From positions 2,019 through 16,713 of the forward strand of contig DUEQ01000522.1 in NCBI GenBank assembly GCA_011192085.1: a stretch of 14,695 bases of DNA. The letters are read 5' to 3'. A model generated the notes under the pieces. The model worked only from the letters and a program-made list of their open reading frames with translations. It was not told the origin of the DNA and searched no databases. The translations under genes and the position numbers were made by a program. How positions within the stretch are numbered: the stretch's first letter is position 1; every line of letters starts with the position of its first letter. This document shows, in pieces, positions 6,851 to 13,797 of this stretch. The DNA is from Caldilineae bacterium. Its GTDB lineage: Bacteria; Chloroflexota; Anaerolineae; J102.

Positions 6851-7798
6851 TCAGGTGGCTGGGGCAGGGAGGATGGTGGTGGGGATGATGCGCACCGCGC
6901 CTGCGGCCCGCAGCGCCTCCGCCACCTCCTCAGCGGTTTCCTCCGTCACCAGCGCGATCATGTTGCCCCCGCGGCCCGCTCCGCTGAGCTTCGCACCCGC
7001 CGCGCCCGCGCCCAACGCGGCCTGGATCAGACGATCCAGCTCGGGAGAGGAGAGGCCCATCCGGGCCAGCAGCTCCTGATTGGCGTTCATCAGCGGTCCC
7101 AAGGCCAAGATAGTCCCTTCTTCGATGACCGCCCGGGCCTGCCGGGCGATATCGGCCACCGCGTCGAAGAGGGCCTCAAACCGGACGGGCTCCCGTTCCC
7201 ACGCCCGCCGCACATCCCCCACCGCGATCTTGGTGGGACTGGGCGCGCCGGTGTCGGCGATGAGGAGAGGGATGGGACGAGCCACCGCGAAGGGCTCGGG
7301 TTCGCGTCCACGCACAAACCAGACCGGGCGCCCGTACACGACCACGGTGTTGTCGATGCCGCTGGGCGTGCCATGATGCAGCTTCTCCACCTCGTAGATC
7401 AGGGCGGAGATGGTTTCGTCGGTCAGGCGGGCGTTGAACCCGGCGAGCATGGCCCGGGCGATGGCCGCGGAGATGGCCGCGCCGCTGCCCAGGCCCGCGG
7501 CGATGGGGATGTCGGAGGTGATGACGATGCGCCAGGGGGGCAACGGTCGCTGAAGAGCATGGCAGACCAGGTTCACCATGAGGGCAAAGGGATCATCGGC
7601 AGGCGCGCGGGCCACCTCAACCTGTTGGTGTAGGTCGATGGCTTCGACGGTGCAGGTGGATGCAGGCAGGATGTGGGCTCGGGCCTGGACTTGGGTGACA
7701 GGCGCGGCAATGGCCGGACGACCGTAGACCACCGCGTGTTCGCCGAAAAGGATGATTTTGCCAGGCGCTTCGCCGCGGGCTAAAGGCGATGTCATCAT
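6851..7798 (-). CDS. mvk: Mevalonate kinase (GHMP kinase family)
   Basis: Mevalonate kinase phosphorylates mevalonate to 5-phosphomevalonate in isoprenoid precursor synthesis. The 315-residue protein has all GHMP motifs in order: APGKIILFGEHAVVYG at 11-26, the phosphate-binding loop IPIAAGLGSGAAISAA at about 98-112, HGTPSGIDN with catalytic Asp149, and the C-terminal GAKLSGAGRGG. Length and motifs fit archaeal/bacterial mevalonate kinases rather than galactokinase or homoserine kinase. Two ATGs are adjacent (7796-7798 and 7793-7795); the AAGGA Shine-Dalgarno at 7803-7807 is better spaced for the second, so the protein may start at Met2. Other mevalonate pathway genes are not in the window. 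Members of the Chloroflexota are known to use a modified mevalonate route via isopentenyl phosphate kinase, which could apply here. It is the first gene of the leftward unit. Confidence 0.93.
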   Translation of the reverse strand: MMTSPLARGEAPGKIILFGEHAVVYGRPAIAAPVTQVQARAHILPASTCTVEAIDLHQQVEVARAPADDPFALMVNLVCHALQRPLPPWRIVITSDIPIAAGLGSGAAISAAIARAMLAGFNARLTDETISALIYEVEKLHHGTPSGIDNTVVVYGRPVWFVRGREPEPFAVARPIPLLIADTGAPSPTKIAVGDVRRAWEREPVRFEALFDAVADIARQARAVIEEGTILALGPLMNANQELLARMGLSSPELDRLIQAALGAGAAGAKLSGAGRGGNMIALVTEETAEEVAEALRAAGAVRIIPTTILPAPAT

Positions 7799-7864
7799 AG
7801 CGTCCTTGGGTGTCTAACTGATTGCAACGATACACAGAGCACGCAGGCTTGATATCTTGCGTCG

Positions 7865-7927
7865 CAAGTGGTCAGTAGCAGGTCGCATGTGATGCTGCCA
7901 AACCTGCGACCTGCCACCTGCCAATAG
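7865..7927. repeat. Back-to-back heptad-repeat arrays forming an inverted repeat
   Basis: Four 7-base units in one orientation (CAAGTGG, TCAGTAG, CAGGTCG, CATGTGA at 7865-7892) are followed by four in the other (AAACCTG, CGACCTG, CCACCTG, CCAATAG at 7900-7927). GCAGGTCGCA (7878-7887) and TGCGACCTGC (7905-7914) are perfect complements. The tract is in the divergent gap between mevalonate kinase and the thiamine operon and ends about 65 bases before the thiamine promoter. It resembles the short tandemly repeated heptanucleotide sequences known from cyanobacteria. Confidence 0.6.
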
Positions 7928-7991
7928 CTGGTGATGGCTTGAAGAGGGCAAGTGAACAGATGCGTGTATTGTAGCTTAACTCAGGGGAAGA

Positions 7992-8020
7992 TTGACAATC
8001 GCTCTCCTCGGGCCTATAAT
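7992..8020 (+). promoter_or_regulatory. Consensus sigma-70 promoter of the thiamine operon
   Basis: TTGACA at 7992-7997 and TATAAT at 8015-8020 are perfect -35 and -10 hexamers with the ideal 17-base spacer. Transcription should start near 8027, just before the riboswitch. So strong a promoter fits control by downstream attenuation rather than by initiation. Confidence 0.9.
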
Positions 8021-8037
8021 GAGAGGCGAAAATCCAA

Positions 8038-8136
8038 TCGATTCGGGGGAGCTGGGGTGAGCCCGGCTGAGAGGGTGGCCGCATCCGCCACCGACCCCTG
8101 AACCTGATCCGGGTAATGCCGGCGTAGGGAGAACGA
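8038..8136 (+). ncRNA. TPP riboswitch (THI element)
   Basis: The leader carries the conserved TPP-aptamer blocks in order: GGCTGAGA around 8065-8072, ACCCCTGAACCTGATC at about 8094-8109, then GGGTAATGCC and GGCGTAGGGA (8111-8130). The closing P1 helix can form between TCGATTC (8038-8044, one bulged A) and GAACGA (8131-8136). A variable stem, GGTGG with CCACC, lies between the CTGAGA and ACCC blocks. TPP binding would stabilise the aptamer and favour the terminator that follows. The downstream gene makes TPP, which confirms the biological logic. Confidence 0.96.
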
Positions 8137-8156
8137 TCGCGAAACGTACGGATCGA

Positions 8157-8188
8157 AACCGTTTGCCTACCCCGGCAGACGGTTTTTT
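8157..8188 (+). terminator. Riboswitch expression-platform intrinsic terminator
   Basis: AACCGTTTGCC (8157-8167) pairs with GGCAGACGGTT (8174-8184) through an 11-bp stem with one G-T wobble and a six-base loop, followed directly by a run of T to 8188. It lies 20 bases after the aptamer and before the kinase start, as expected for transcriptional control by TPP. A five-base match between AAACG (8142-8146) and CGTTT (8160-8164) is a possible but weak antiterminator. Confidence 0.9.
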
Positions 8189-8229
8189 CTATGTCACGCT
8201 CAACCCTTACAGACACGCTCAGCAGTCCC

Positions 8230-8871
8230 ATGCGCATCATCCTCTTCGCCAACGGCGAACTCCCCTATCCCGACCATGCCCGCGCGCTCATCCGTCCCGA
8301 GGATGTCATCCTCTGCGCGGATGGGGGCGCTCGCCACGCCATGGATCTGGGCCTGACGCCCGACCGGGTCGTGGGCGATCTCGACAGCCTGGACAGCACC
8401 GACCTCCTCCACCTTTCCCGCGATGGCGCGGATCTGGACTCCTACCCCCAGGATAAGGACGACACTGACCTGGAGCTGGCCCTACGGGCTGCGCGCGAGC
8501 TCGCGCCCGAGGAGGTCATTCTCTTGGGCGCACTGGGCGGGCGGCTGGATCAAACCCTGGCCAACATCTTCCTCCTGGCCCATCCCGACTACGCGGACCT
8601 ACGGGTGATCCTGGTCAACGGCCCGGAGCGGGCGTGGGTGGTGCGGGATGAGCTGGTCGTGCGGGGGAGGCCGGGCGATATCCTCTCGGTCATCCCCCTC
8701 ACCCCCGACGTGACGGGCCTGACCTATCATCACGGACTGCGCTGGACGCTGACCGACGCCATCCTGCCCTTCGGCAGCAGCCGCGGGGTGAGCAATGAGC
8801 TGGTGGCGGAGGAAGCGCGGTTGTCTCTGAAAACAGGCGTCATTCTCGTCATTCACCGTACAAGTCGATAA
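8230..8871 (+). CDS. thiN: Thiamine pyrophosphokinase
   Basis: This cytoplasmic enzyme transfers pyrophosphate from ATP to thiamine to give TPP. The 213-residue product has the family motifs ADGG (30-33), VGDLDSL (48-54), KDDTDLE (76-82) and GGRLDQTLAN (103-112), followed by a beta-rich C-terminal thiamine-binding domain. I chose the ATG at 8230 because MRIILFANGELP is the usual family start. An in-frame ATG at 8191 is two bases after the terminator T-run and would add 13 non-conserved residues. Neither start has a clear Shine-Dalgarno. It is the first gene behind the TPP riboswitch, so expression should rise when TPP is low. The thiamine-binding protein gene follows after 15 bp. Confidence 0.93.
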   Translation: MRIILFANGELPYPDHARALIRPEDVILCADGGARHAMDLGLTPDRVVGDLDSLDSTDLLHLSRDGADLDSYPQDKDDTDLELALRAARELAPEEVILLGALGGRLDQTLANIFLLAHPDYADLRVILVNGPERAWVVRDELVVRGRPGDILSVIPLTPDVTGLTYHHGLRWTLTDAILPFGSSRGVSNELVAEEARLSLKTGVILVIHRTSR

Positions 8872-8886
8872 ACGGAGGTTCCCATC

Positions 8887-10044
8887 ATGAAACGCATCCC
8901 CTTCATTATCCTAACCCTGACCATTGCCCTGATGCTGACCGCGTGCGCGTCCGAAGGGCCCAAGGCAAGCGCACCCATGCGCATCGAGGAGAGCGGCCAA
9001 CCCACTCCCCCAAAGGCGACGCCCGAGCCAATGCCTACGCAAGCGCCGACCAAGGCCCCCCCATCCACCGAGGTGACCCTGGTCACTCACGACAGCTTCG
9101 ACGCCAGCGAAGAGGTCTTGCAAACCTTCACAGAGGAGACCGGCATCAAGATCAACATCCTCAAGGCGGGCGACGCGGGCGAGATGCTGAATACGCTGCT
9201 GCTCTCCAAAGACGCTCCCTTGGGCGATGTCGTGTTCGGCATCGACAACACCTTCCTCAGCCGGGCGTTGGCGGGCGACCTCTTCGCGCCCTACGCATCG
9301 CCCCACCTGGCCGACATCCCCGACCGATTCAAGCTAGACCCCGAAAACCGGCTCTTGCCCATGGATTATGGCTACGTCACCTTGAATTACGACATCCAGT
9401 GGTTCGAGGAGCGCGGCATCGCACCGCCCGCGGATATCGAGGACCTGCTCAAGCCGGAGTACAAGGGCCTGACAGTCGTGGAGAATCCGGCCAGCTCCTC
9501 GCCCGGCCTGGCGTTCATGTTCGTCACCGCGTGGCGCTTCGGCGACAAGGGCGAGTACACCTTTCTGGACTACTGGCGCGATCTGAAGGGGAACGACGTG
9601 TTGGTCACCGACGGGTGGAGCGACGCGTACTTCGGCCAGTTCACCGCGGGATCGGGCGGCGAAGGCGACCGTCCCATCGTGGTGAGCTACGCCACCAGCC
9701 CCGCGGCCGAGGTCTTCTTCAACAACCTGCCCGAGCCGCCCACGGCCAGCGTGAACACGCCTGGCAACAGCTTTGAGCAAATCGAATTCGTGGGCGTTTT
9801 GGCCAACAGCCCGAACTGGGAGGCCGCGCACAAGCTGGTGGACTTCCTCCTCAGTCCCGCGTTTCAGGAGGACATCCCCACCCACATGTGGGTGTATCCC
9901 GCCAACAGCAAAGCCGCGGTAGGCGAACTGTTCGAGAGATGGGCGGACGTCCCCTCCCAGCCGGTGCAGCTCACGCCCGGCGAGATCGCGGCCAATCGCG
10001 AGGCCTGGATCGAGGCCTGGACCGACGTCATGCTGCGGGAATGA
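8887..10044 (+). CDS. thiB: Thiamine ABC transporter substrate-binding lipoprotein
   Basis: The 385-residue product is a periplasmic-type binding protein tethered by lipid. A signal peptide ends in the lipobox LTAC with lipidated Cys20, followed by a Pro/Thr/Ala-rich linker to about residue 62. The mature domain matches ThiB/TbpA: VTHDSF at 66-71, GDVVFGIDN at 113-121, MDYGYVTLNYD at 159-169, VTDGWSDAY at 240-248, VVSYATSPA at 265-273 and IPTHMWVYP at 330-338. These regions contain the aromatic residues that in E. coli ThiB clasp thiamine. A clear GGAGG at 8874-8878 precedes the ATG. Its place behind the TPP riboswitch and next to thiN supports thiamine or a thiamine phosphate as ligand. The partner permease and ATPase (ThiP, ThiQ) are not encoded nearby. 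Confidence 0.93.
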   Translation: MKRIPFIILTLTIALMLTACASEGPKASAPMRIEESGQPTPPKATPEPMPTQAPTKAPPSTEVTLVTHDSFDASEEVLQTFTEETGIKINILKAGDAGEMLNTLLLSKDAPLGDVVFGIDNTFLSRALAGDLFAPYASPHLADIPDRFKLDPENRLLPMDYGYVTLNYDIQWFEERGIAPPADIEDLLKPEYKGLTVVENPASSSPGLAFMFVTAWRFGDKGEYTFLDYWRDLKGNDVLVTDGWSDAYFGQFTAGSGGEGDRPIVVSYATSPAAEVFFNNLPEPPTASVNTPGNSFEQIEFVGVLANSPNWEAAHKLVDFLLSPAFQEDIPTHMWVYPANSKAAVGELFERWADVPSQPVQLTPGEIAANREAWIEAWTDVMLRE

Positions 10045-11015
10045 GCAATCCGCGTTGCCCTATCTGCGGTCGGGCCGCGGCCCGGCTGCTGATCTCTGCG
10101 CCCGATTACCGCATGGACGACGCCCGACGCTACCCCGTGTGGGTCTGTCCCCATTGCGGCGCGGGGGTGACCGCGACCGCGATGTGGGGGGAGGCGCAGC
10201 GTCGGGCCGCTTACGCAGGGGATTACGAGCCTCATCAGGGGGCCAGCCGTCCCGCGAGGGGCTGGCGGGGGCGGCTGGCCGCGACCGTGCGAACGGGCTT
10301 TGGCTATCCCCAACTGGAGGCGCTACCCTTGCCCAAATTCTTAACCCGCGGGCTGGCCCGCGTCCGCGGGTGGACGTGGATGCCGCCGCCTCCGCCGCCG
10401 GGCCGGTTGCTGGATGTGGGGTGCGGCAGCGGGGCCTATGGGGCCAGCCTCATCCGCTTGGGCTGGCAGGTGGAGGGCGTCGAGCCGGACGCAGGGGCCG
10501 CGGCGCGGGCCCGGCAACAGGGCGTGCGGGTGCAGCAAACCAGCGTGGAGCAAGCCTCCCTGCCCGAGGGAGCCTACGACGTCATCACCCTGTGGCACGC
10601 GCTCGAGCATCTGGATTCCCCCGTGGCCGCGCTGCGCACGCTGCGCGGCGCGTTGCGCGAGGATGGACGGCTCATCGTGGAGGTCCCCAATCGGGCGGGA
10701 TGGGGCGCGCGCGTCCTGGGGGCGTTCTGGTATCATTGGGATCTGCCCCGTCATCGGGTCCATTTCACGCCCGCGAGCCTGCGCCTGGCCTTGGACGTGG
10801 CTGGGTTTCAGGTCGAGCGGTTGGCGCATATCCCCAATCCCCACGGCCTGGCCGGCGGGCTGGCCTATCGGTTCGGACGACCGGGCCTGGCCCGGCATCC
10901 CATGCTCCTGGCCCTGGGCTGGCTCTTCGGCCTGACTGCGGCTCTGGCTCGCCGGGGCGATGTCATTCGCGCCGTCGCCTCAGTGAAGGAAGCGGGGGCG
11001 CCGCGCGACGGATGA
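10041..11015 (+). CDS. Class I SAM-dependent methyltransferase with N-terminal zinc ribbon
   Basis: The 324-residue protein begins with a zinc-ribbon-like module carrying two CPxCG motifs (C6/C9 and C36/C39). A Rossmann methyltransferase domain follows: motif I LLDVGCGSGAYG at 123-134, the acidic ribose-binding E148, then DVITLWHALEHLDSP at 180-194 and IVEVPN at 212-217. The late DLPRHRVHFTPASL motif is typical of the Methyltransf_23/UbiG-like group often found with cell-surface sugar genes. A proline run (115-120) separates the two parts. Its ATG overlaps the thiB stop (ATGA at 10041-10044), which indicates translational coupling and places it in the TPP-controlled operon. The substrate is unknown. 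It converges with the molybdenum hydroxylase genes six bases downstream. Confidence 0.85.
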   Translation: MSNPRCPICGRAAARLLISAPDYRMDDARRYPVWVCPHCGAGVTATAMWGEAQRRAAYAGDYEPHQGASRPARGWRGRLAATVRTGFGYPQLEALPLPKFLTRGLARVRGWTWMPPPPPPGRLLDVGCGSGAYGASLIRLGWQVEGVEPDAGAAARARQQGVRVQQTSVEQASLPEGAYDVITLWHALEHLDSPVAALRTLRGALREDGRLIVEVPNRAGWGARVLGAFWYHWDLPRHRVHFTPASLRLALDVAGFQVERLAHIPNPHGLAGGLAYRFGRPGLARHPMLLALGWLFGLTAALARRGDVIRAVASVKEAGAPRDG

Positions 11016-11021
11016 GATCCG

Positions 11022-13319
11022 CTATGAATCGGCCCGCAGCGCATCATAAAGGCGTTGGGCCGTGATGGGCAGATCGCGAATGCGCACGCCCGTGGCTTGA
11101 TAGATCGCATTGCCGATGGCCGCGGAGGCCCCCACCATCACATGATTGGAGAGGTCGCGGGCGCCATAGGGGCCGGTGGACTGGGGGATCTCCACCACGA
11201 TGGGATGCAACTTCTGGGGCATGTCCGCGGTGGTGGCGATGGGGTAGCTCATGAAATCGATGGAGATGGGAACGCCGTTCTCGAACTGCATCTCCTCCAG
11301 CAATGTCAGGCTGATGCTCTGGATGATGCCGCCTTTTAGTTGCGCCTTCACCCCTTCGGGATTGATGGCGTGTCCCACATCCGCGGCCCCGGCCAGTTGC
11401 AGCACCGTCAAATGCCCGGTCTCCAGGTTCACAGCCACCTCCGCCGCGTAGCCCGTGGCGGCGTACGACTGCAAGATGTTCTCCAAGCGATCATCCTGTT
11501 CCGACGCTTCGTACACGCCCGTGGCCCGAAAGACAGGCGGCTCCCCTTCTCCCGCGCCTTCCTGGAGCAACGTCAGTATCGAAAGGCGTCGTCGCGTGGC
11601 GTAGGAGATGACCTCTCCTTCCACGATATCGAGATTGGACATCGGCTCTTCCCACATCTCCGACACGTAGGAGAGGATCTGGCGTTTCATCTCCGCTACG
11701 GCCTGCAACAGGGCCCGTCCCGTGCTCCACAACAGGTTGTGGTAGATAGCCTGCCAGTCGGGCTCATGGTTTCCCGTGTCCGTGGGATGCACCGTGATCC
11801 ACTCGATGGGGAGATTCAGCTCGAAGGCGATGAGTTGGGTGATGAACGCGTAGTAGCCCTGCCCCACATCCACGCCATCCACGATCACCGAGCAGAGCTC
11901 ATCGCCATCGCATTGGATGGTGACTCGGCTTTTGCAATGGGGGGAAACGATGATAGGGCTCCAGCCCATGGCCAGTCCCTTGCCTCGGACCACCGGCCCC
12001 GAGGGATCCTGATCCCGTTCAGGCTGCCAGCCGATGGCCCGCACCGTCTCCAAAACGCACGATTCCAGCCCGTTGGCGTGCATGATGAAGTTGGAGAAGA
12101 GCTGATCGCCTCCCTTGACCAGATTCCGCTGCCGCAACAGCAGAGGGGACATCCCGGCCATCTCCGCCAGTTCGTCCACATGCTGTTCGATGGCCCAGTG
12201 CATCTGCGCGATACTCAGGCTCCGCATGGGCGCAGCGGGCAGGAGATGGGTGTAGATGGCGTTGACCTGGATATCGGTATTGGGGATGGCGTAGGGGCCT
12301 GTGCCCGCCAGCGCGATGCGCTGCATTTCCAGGATGAACGCGTCCACGCTCGCCCCCACGTTCCAATCGTACACCGCGCGCATGGCGATGATGCGTCCCT
12401 GATCGTCCAGGCCCATGGTCACCCGCGCGCGCATGGCCGGGGTCATGAAGATGGCCTGGAACTCCTCCTCGCGGGTGAGGTGCAGGCGCACGGGGCGGCC
12501 ATGGGTTTCTCGGGCGATGGCCGCCAGCAGGGCCTCGACGCTGACGAACACTTTGCTGCCAAAGCTGCCGCCCACGCATTGGGTGATGATGCGCAGGTCC
12601 TGGGGGGGGATGTGCAGGGCTCGGGCGATGACCTGGCGTTGCAGGAAGGGGGCTTGGACGTGCAGCCATAGCATGAGTTCGCGCTCGCGCTGCTGCGCCA
12701 CGCCGCCATGAGTCTCCATGGGCGCATGTTGCAGAGGCGCCGCGGTGTAGGTTCGCTCCAACACAAAGGCCGCGTCGGCCAGGGCGGCGTCCACATCGCC
12801 TCGTTGCAACAGGACGCGATGGGCGATGTTGCGTTCCGGTTGCGCCTGGACCTGATCGAAGCCGGGATAGGCGGTCATGTCGGGATGGACGAGAGGCGCG
12901 TCAGCCGCGAGCGCGGCTTCAACATCGAAGACCGCGGGGAGATCGTCATAGTCCACCTGGATTGTGGCGAGCGCGGCCATCGCGATCTCGGGGGATTCCG
13001 CAGCGACCACGGCCAGAGGCTGTCCTGCATAGGTCACCTCATCGACGGCCAACAGCGTGCGGTCCTCGATGCGCGCGCCCAACCGCGCGTTCACCTCTCG
13101 GCCCGTGAGCACAGCGGCTACGCCTTCCAGTCGTCGAGCCTGTTCCACGCCGCGTAGTCGCACCCGGGCGTGGGCGCGTTTACTGAACAGGATGCGGGCG
13201 TGCAGGAGATCGGGGCCGAAAGGCTCGTCCCCCGCGTAGCAGCTCACTCCCGTGAGTTTGCTCTGGGCTTCGACCAGGGGGAAGGGTTTGCCGATGATGT
13301 GGGGTTTGCGCGTGATCAT
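11022..13319 (-). CDS. Xanthine dehydrogenase-family molybdopterin-binding (large) subunit
   Basis: This 765-residue catalytic subunit should bind molybdopterin cytosine dinucleotide and hydroxylate an organic substrate with water. Seen in order: IIGKPFPLVEAQSKLTG at the start, TYAGQPLAVVAAES, VQAPFLQRQVIARAL, the Mo-pterin loop QCVGGSFGSK (normally GGGFGGK), PMRSLSIAQMHWAIE with the conserved Arg, DVGQGYYAFITQ, GHAINPEGVKAQLKGG and finally GPYGARDLSNHVM. The last motif normally reads GAKGVGE, whose Glu is the catalytic base; here Asn725 is in that place. There is no AYRCSFR loop, so it is not a form I CO dehydrogenase. I chose the ATG at 13317-13319 because the family starts there and AGAGGTG lies five bases upstream; a start at 13379 would overlap the 2Fe-2S gene by 50 bases. 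The substrate is unknown. Confidence 0.9.
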   Translation of the reverse strand: MITRKPHIIGKPFPLVEAQSKLTGVSCYAGDEPFGPDLLHARILFSKRAHARVRLRGVEQARRLEGVAAVLTGREVNARLGARIEDRTLLAVDEVTYAGQPLAVVAAESPEIAMAALATIQVDYDDLPAVFDVEAALAADAPLVHPDMTAYPGFDQVQAQPERNIAHRVLLQRGDVDAALADAAFVLERTYTAAPLQHAPMETHGGVAQQRERELMLWLHVQAPFLQRQVIARALHIPPQDLRIITQCVGGSFGSKVFVSVEALLAAIARETHGRPVRLHLTREEEFQAIFMTPAMRARVTMGLDDQGRIIAMRAVYDWNVGASVDAFILEMQRIALAGTGPYAIPNTDIQVNAIYTHLLPAAPMRSLSIAQMHWAIEQHVDELAEMAGMSPLLLRQRNLVKGGDQLFSNFIMHANGLESCVLETVRAIGWQPERDQDPSGPVVRGKGLAMGWSPIIVSPHCKSRVTIQCDGDELCSVIVDGVDVGQGYYAFITQLIAFELNLPIEWITVHPTDTGNHEPDWQAIYHNLLWSTGRALLQAVAEMKRQILSYVSEMWEEPMSNLDIVEGEVISYATRRRLSILTLLQEGAGEGEPPVFRATGVYEASEQDDRLENILQSYAATGYAAEVAVNLETGHLTVLQLAGAADVGHAINPEGVKAQLKGGIIQSISLTLLEEMQFENGVPISIDFMSYPIATTADMPQKLHPIVVEIPQSTGPYGARDLSNHVMVGASAAIGNAIYQATGVRIRDLPITAQRLYDALRADS

Positions 13320-13329
13320 GGCGACACCT

Positions 13330-13797
13330 CTAACGTCGGGCCCGGGAGGCGACCTGGATGGATTTGATGATGTCGGCATAGGCCCCGCAGCGACACAGGT
13401 TGCCCACCAAGGCCTCGCGGATCTCCTCCTCGTGGGGGCGGGAGGTGCGGCTTAGCAGCGCTTTGGCGGAGATGAGCATGCCCGGCGCGCAATAGCCACA
13501 TTGAACGCCATGATGGTCGATGAAGGATTTTTGCAGTGGGTGCAATTCCTCGTCGCCGGATAATCCCTCCACGGTCAAGATCTCTGCGCCATCCACTTCG
13601 GGAGCCAGCACCATGCATGAGTTGACCACTTCGCCATCGAGGAGGACGCTGCACGCGCCGCATTCGCCAGTGGAGCACCCATATTTCGCTCCCGTCAATT
13701 CCAGCTCCGAGCGAATCACCTCCAACAGGGTCTGATGGGAATGCACTGTCAGGCGCACCCTTTCGCCATTGATGGAAAAAGAGATGTCATGTTTCAT
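13330..13797 (-). CDS. Molybdenum hydroxylase 2Fe-2S subunit (CoxS/XdhC-like)
   Basis: The 155-residue electron-transfer subunit has both expected iron-sulfur sites. The ferredoxin-like cluster uses C41, C46, C49 and C61 (GCSTGECGAC motif). The second, helical cluster uses C100, C103, C135 and C137 (QCGYCAPG and CRCG motifs). It passes electrons from the molybdenum centre to the FAD subunit. Length and spacing are normal, with nothing missing. Its ATG overlaps the stop of the FAD subunit by four bases (13794-13797), and the large subunit begins 10 bp after its TAG stop, so the three proteins are made together. It is usually a cytoplasmic heterotrimer or dimer of trimers. Confidence 0.96.
   Translation of the reverse strand: MKHDISFSINGERVRLTVHSHQTLLEVIRSELELTGAKYGCSTGECGACSVLLDGEVVNSCMVLAPEVDGAEILTVEGLSGDEELHPLQKSFIDHHGVQCGYCAPGMLISAKALLSRTSRPHEEEIREALVGNLCRCGAYADIIKSIQVASRARR

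Noticed and set aside
11009..11021. Small hairpin CGGAT-GAG-ATCCG at the convergent gene ends
   Set aside because: A five-base stem with no T-run on either side; too weak to call a terminator.
11340..12671. Long plus-strand open frame opposite the large subunit gene
   Set aside because: It is rich in His, Gly, Arg and Gln with no recognisable motif, and lies antisense to a clearly conserved gene; a product of high GC.
13320..13379. N-terminal extension of the molybdenum large subunit from 13379
   Set aside because: It overlaps the 2Fe-2S subunit gene, and a Shine-Dalgarno sits just before the ATG at 13319, where the conserved sequence begins.
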